The notes under the pieces were generated by a model. The model saw nothing but the letters and a program-made list of their open reading frames with translations. It was not told the DNA's origin and did no database searches. A stretch of 64,000 nucleotides of DNA from Coriobacteriaceae bacterium (GTDB lineage: Bacteria > Actinomycetota > Coriobacteriia > Coriobacteriales > Eggerthellaceae). Where the stretch lies: positions 1-64,000 of the forward strand of contig SUUE01000002.1 in assembly GCA_015062685.1 (NCBI GenBank), written 5' to 3'. The translations under genes were made by a program, and so were the position numbers. This document shows, one piece after another, positions 61,873 through 64,000 of this stretch (its first letter is position 1; every line of letters starts with the position of its first letter).

Positions 61873-62541
61873 ATGCATATTCGAAACAAGACCGCGTCGG
61901 CGCTTTGGAAGTTCGCGTTGGTCGCGGTCGCCACGTACGGGCTTCTCGACGGCGCCGGAATCCTTGCCGGCACCTATCACACCGGGTTCCCCCACATGTT
62001 CACCAACGTTTCCAACATCTTCGCATGGGGGTATTTCCTCGTGGCTGCCATACGACTCGTCGCAAGCAAGAGCAACGAGGCCGGGGTCTTCGCGCCGCAA
62101 GCAAAGTACACGGCCATGGTTTCGCTCCTCATAACCGCACTGATAGCGCATTTCATGCTCTTCGACGCCATGTTCAAGGACGGCCAGCTCGTGTGGCACC
62201 TGGTCGCCCTGCACTACGTCGTGCCGGCCATGGCCCTTCTCGACTGGCTGCTGTTTGACGAGAAGGGCAAGATGGTCGTTTGGGGCCCCTTTGCGTGGCT
62301 GTCCCTGGCGGCCGTCTACCTCGTCGTCGTGATGGTCGGCGCGGGCCCCCTCGGCCTTGATCTGGGAGGGGGCACCACAGCCGGGGTGACCAGGTATCCC
62401 TACACCTTCCTCGACCCCGCCATCTCCGGCGCCGGCGGAGTCGCGCTCTTCATCGGCGCGATGGTCGTCGCCTTCGTCGTGCTCGGGTACCTGATCTTCG
62501 CAATCGACAAGCTTCTCGGCCGTATTGCCAATCGCAAATAA
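61873..62541 (+). CDS. Pr6Pr-like multi-pass membrane protein
   Basis: 222 residues from ATG at 61873 with AAAGGAG upstream. About six membrane helices. The pattern F.NVSNIFAWGYFLVA, LITALIAHFMLFDAMF, HLVALHYVVPAMALLDWLLFDEKG and TRYPYTFLDP matches the Pr6Pr family of integral membrane proteins, whose function is unknown. Divergent from the beta-helix-like gene. Confidence 0.8.
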   Translation: MHIRNKTASALWKFALVAVATYGLLDGAGILAGTYHTGFPHMFTNVSNIFAWGYFLVAAIRLVASKSNEAGVFAPQAKYTAMVSLLITALIAHFMLFDAMFKDGQLVWHLVALHYVVPAMALLDWLLFDEKGKMVVWGPFAWLSLAAVYLVVVMVGAGPLGLDLGGGTTAGVTRYPYTFLDPAISGAGGVALFIGAMVVAFVVLGYLIFAIDKLLGRIANRK

Positions 62542-62557
62542 CCTGAAGTCCTCTCGT

Positions 62558-62669
62558 CTAGTCGTGCGTGCGCCTGCGGGCTGCGAACGCCAGTGCCGCA
62601 GCAGTCAGCGCCATGAGGGCTGTGGCTGCGGGAATCGCGTACGACATGACGTCGCCGCTCTTGGCGAGA
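62558..62669 (-). pseudogene. Remnant sorting signal of a lost wall-anchored protein
   Basis: Minus strand reads LAKSGDVMSYAIPAATALMALTAAALAFAARRRTHD and stop: an LAKSGD motif, hydrophobic stretch and Arg tail, the end of a sortase substrate. Upstream in this frame there is no body and no start; the frame is lost in the next 50 bases. The rest of 62542-62859 has no gene I can support. Confidence 0.65.
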
Positions 62670-62859
62670 CCGTGCGGAGATCACCGGGTTCGCCAATGGC
62701 GCGCATTCGGCAATACGTCATCAAACCGCTACCGAACCGGCCGCATGGTGAGATACAATCAAGACAGTTTTTATTGTTGCACCCAACGAATGATGACCCG
62801 CCCTGCAATTCAAAGTCATGCACGGTTTTGGAGGGCCGCGGCCATCAGGATGAGGCACT

Positions 62860-64000
62860 ATGGGGTCGACGCACAGGTTCGAGGGGGAGGCCATCTCCCC
62901 TGCCGATGAGTCCGGCAAAATGCAACTCCCCGACGCTTCTGTATCGCGCCGGTCTTTCATAGAGCTCTCGGTCGGCGCGCTGGCTGTGCTTCCCGCAGTT
63001 GCTGGCGGGTTTGCCCTTCCCTTTTCGCCTGTTCAGGCCTTCGCTGCCGACACGCGCGCGAACACCGCGAAGGTCGTCATCGCAAAAAGCTACGAGGCCG
63101 GCGTCGTAGTCGCCGACATGGTCAGCGGAAGGAAGGTCCCCGTTCCCGATGCCGCGGTCACGATAACGTCGCACTACAACAAGAAGAAGGTCTCGGGCAA
63201 GACAAACGGCTCCGGCGTCTACATGGCCGACATCCGCGACCTTGCCAAGAAGGAAAACGTCAACGGCGTGGACCGCTACTCGTTCGACGCGGAAATCGAG
63301 GTCTCGTGCACCGGATACCGCCGGTTCCACGCGCGCCGCATCTCGGTGGAGGGCGCCCGGGGCCTGCTCATCCCCACGCGCAAGCTGGGCGGCGAACCCC
63401 TCTATCCCTCCGGCGTCTCGTTCGACGACTGGGACGTGCTCTACACGAAAAACGAGTTTTGCGTCTCGCCCGCAAACGACGTCAAGCACACGCTGGTCGT
63501 GGAAATCACCTGCGACAAGCCCGACCCCGTCGACGTGAAGCTGGTGCATGTCGGCTGGGACGACGGGGTCCAGACGACCGTGCTGTCCAAGACCGGCGTC
63601 AGCGTAAGCAAGAACCTGGCGCTCATGGAGGTCAACGACTACCTCCTCCTGCAAAACCACGCCAGCGCGCTCCCCTTCGGGTCGCAATACCATCTGGAAA
63701 TCACCCAGAACAACACCACCTACAAGGTGCCGATCGGTTTGTCCGCATGCGCCAGCCCGCGCAACGCCACCCAACCGGGAAGCACGAAGCTGACGCTTGC
63801 GCCCTTCGACACGGCCAACATGAAGCCCCAGATAGAGGTGCCTAAGAGCGTGCCCCTCATAGGCGGCGACAAGCTGGCGGTGTGGACCCCCGACCTGCCC
63901 GTCGAGATCATGTTCAACCCCTTCGGCTACTTCAAGATCGCCTACAAGTCCGAAGACTGGGGCTACAAGTCCAAAGACGGCAAGCCCGACCCCAACGCAT
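62860..64000 (+). CDS. Tat-exported surface protein, partial (runs off the window)
   Basis: Open from ATG at 62860 (GAGG four bases upstream) to the last base, about 380 residues; absent from the ORF track because no stop is reached. A twin-arginine signal SRRSFIELSVGALAVLPAVAGG near residue 30 is followed by an Ig/carboxypeptidase-regulatory-like domain (PVPDAAVTITSHYNKKKVSGKTNGSGVYMADI) and further beta-rich parts. Probably a large surface or adhesion protein; the family cannot be named from this part. Confidence 0.75.
   Translation, partial: MGSTHRFEGEAISPADESGKMQLPDASVSRRSFIELSVGALAVLPAVAGGFALPFSPVQAFAADTRANTAKVVIAKSYEAGVVVADMVSGRKVPVPDAAVTITSHYNKKKVSGKTNGSGVYMADIRDLAKKENVNGVDRYSFDAEIEVSCTGYRRFHARRISVEGARGLLIPTRKLGGEPLYPSGVSFDDWDVLYTKNEFCVSPANDVKHTLVVEITCDKPDPVDVKLVHVGWDDGVQTTVLSKTGVSVSKNLALMEVNDYLLLQNHASALPFGSQYHLEITQNNTTYKVPIGLSACASPRNATQPGSTKLTLAPFDTANMKPQIEVPKSVPLIGGDKLAVWTPDLPVEIMFNPFGYFKIAYKSEDWGYKSKDGKPDPNA

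Overview
The window is high-GC bacterial chromosome. Actinobacterial-type Shine-Dalgarno sites, family II CBS pyrophosphatase, the AbiEi-like/DUF559-type nuclease, many small redox and HxlR genes, and variant sorting signals (GTGDP or AKSGD followed by RRR) point to a Coriobacteriia relative, probably of the Eggerthella type. That placement is inference from gene content, not a search.

Region 1 (1-21.5 kb, mostly minus strand) is core metabolism. A pyrimidine operon (pyrR-B-C, then an inserted exported heptad-repeat protein, then pyrK-D-F) is preceded by an extended -10 promoter and a PyrR-binding hairpin that reaches into the pyrR ribosome-binding region. Next come a four-subunit 2-oxoacid:ferredoxin oxidoreductase (VorB type), a membrane protein of the CmpB type, an XRE-cupin regulator with an acyl-CoA synthetase and a small P-loop ATPase, the def-fmt-rsmB translation cluster, dnaG, and a divergent dGTPase-like gene.

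Region 2 (21.5-38 kb) is the translation core: rpsL-rpsG-fusA-rpsJ-rplC-rplD-rplW. The run lacks tuf and is cut off by a terminator after rplW, so the rest of the S10 block must be elsewhere. Then comes a PD-(D/E)XK-like nuclease gene flanked by two 155-bp direct repeats with nested palindromes, followed by the pyrophosphatase, pcrA/uvrD, serC, tsf, rpsB, a PAP2 phosphatase and guaA.

Region 3 (38-52.3 kb) is accessory and looks like an array of cassettes at the guaA 3' end. The last codons of guaA plus stop (GTTGAGTGGGAATAG) recur at 50.7 and 52.2 kb at the ends of two 114-bp direct repeats, and a synonymous version (ATAGAGTGGGAGTGA) occurs at 46.05 kb. Three of the four sites are followed by a related terminator hairpin. 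Payloads are a PucR-controlled GcvT-like/SDR operon, a P-loop kinase and an ATPase (cassette I), a redox/class-M-like sirtuin set plus a Fic protein with a truncated kinase (cassette II), and a single DUF4143-type ATPase (cassette III). No integrase is visible.

Region 4 (52.3-64 kb) holds an HxlR-linked OYE/hydrolase/tautomerase/DsbA-like operon, a secreted papain-family protease with a wall-anchor-like tail, and two divergent lipoproteins whose mature parts are normally cytosolic enzymes (MTA/SAH nucleosidase and prephenate dehydratase). It also holds an unknown repeat-rich protein, a membrane protein, remnants of a wall-anchored protein and of a peptidase, and the start of a Tat-exported surface protein that runs off the window. 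I saw no rRNA, tRNA, CRISPR array or intact insertion sequence; this was reading by eye, not a covariance or profile search.
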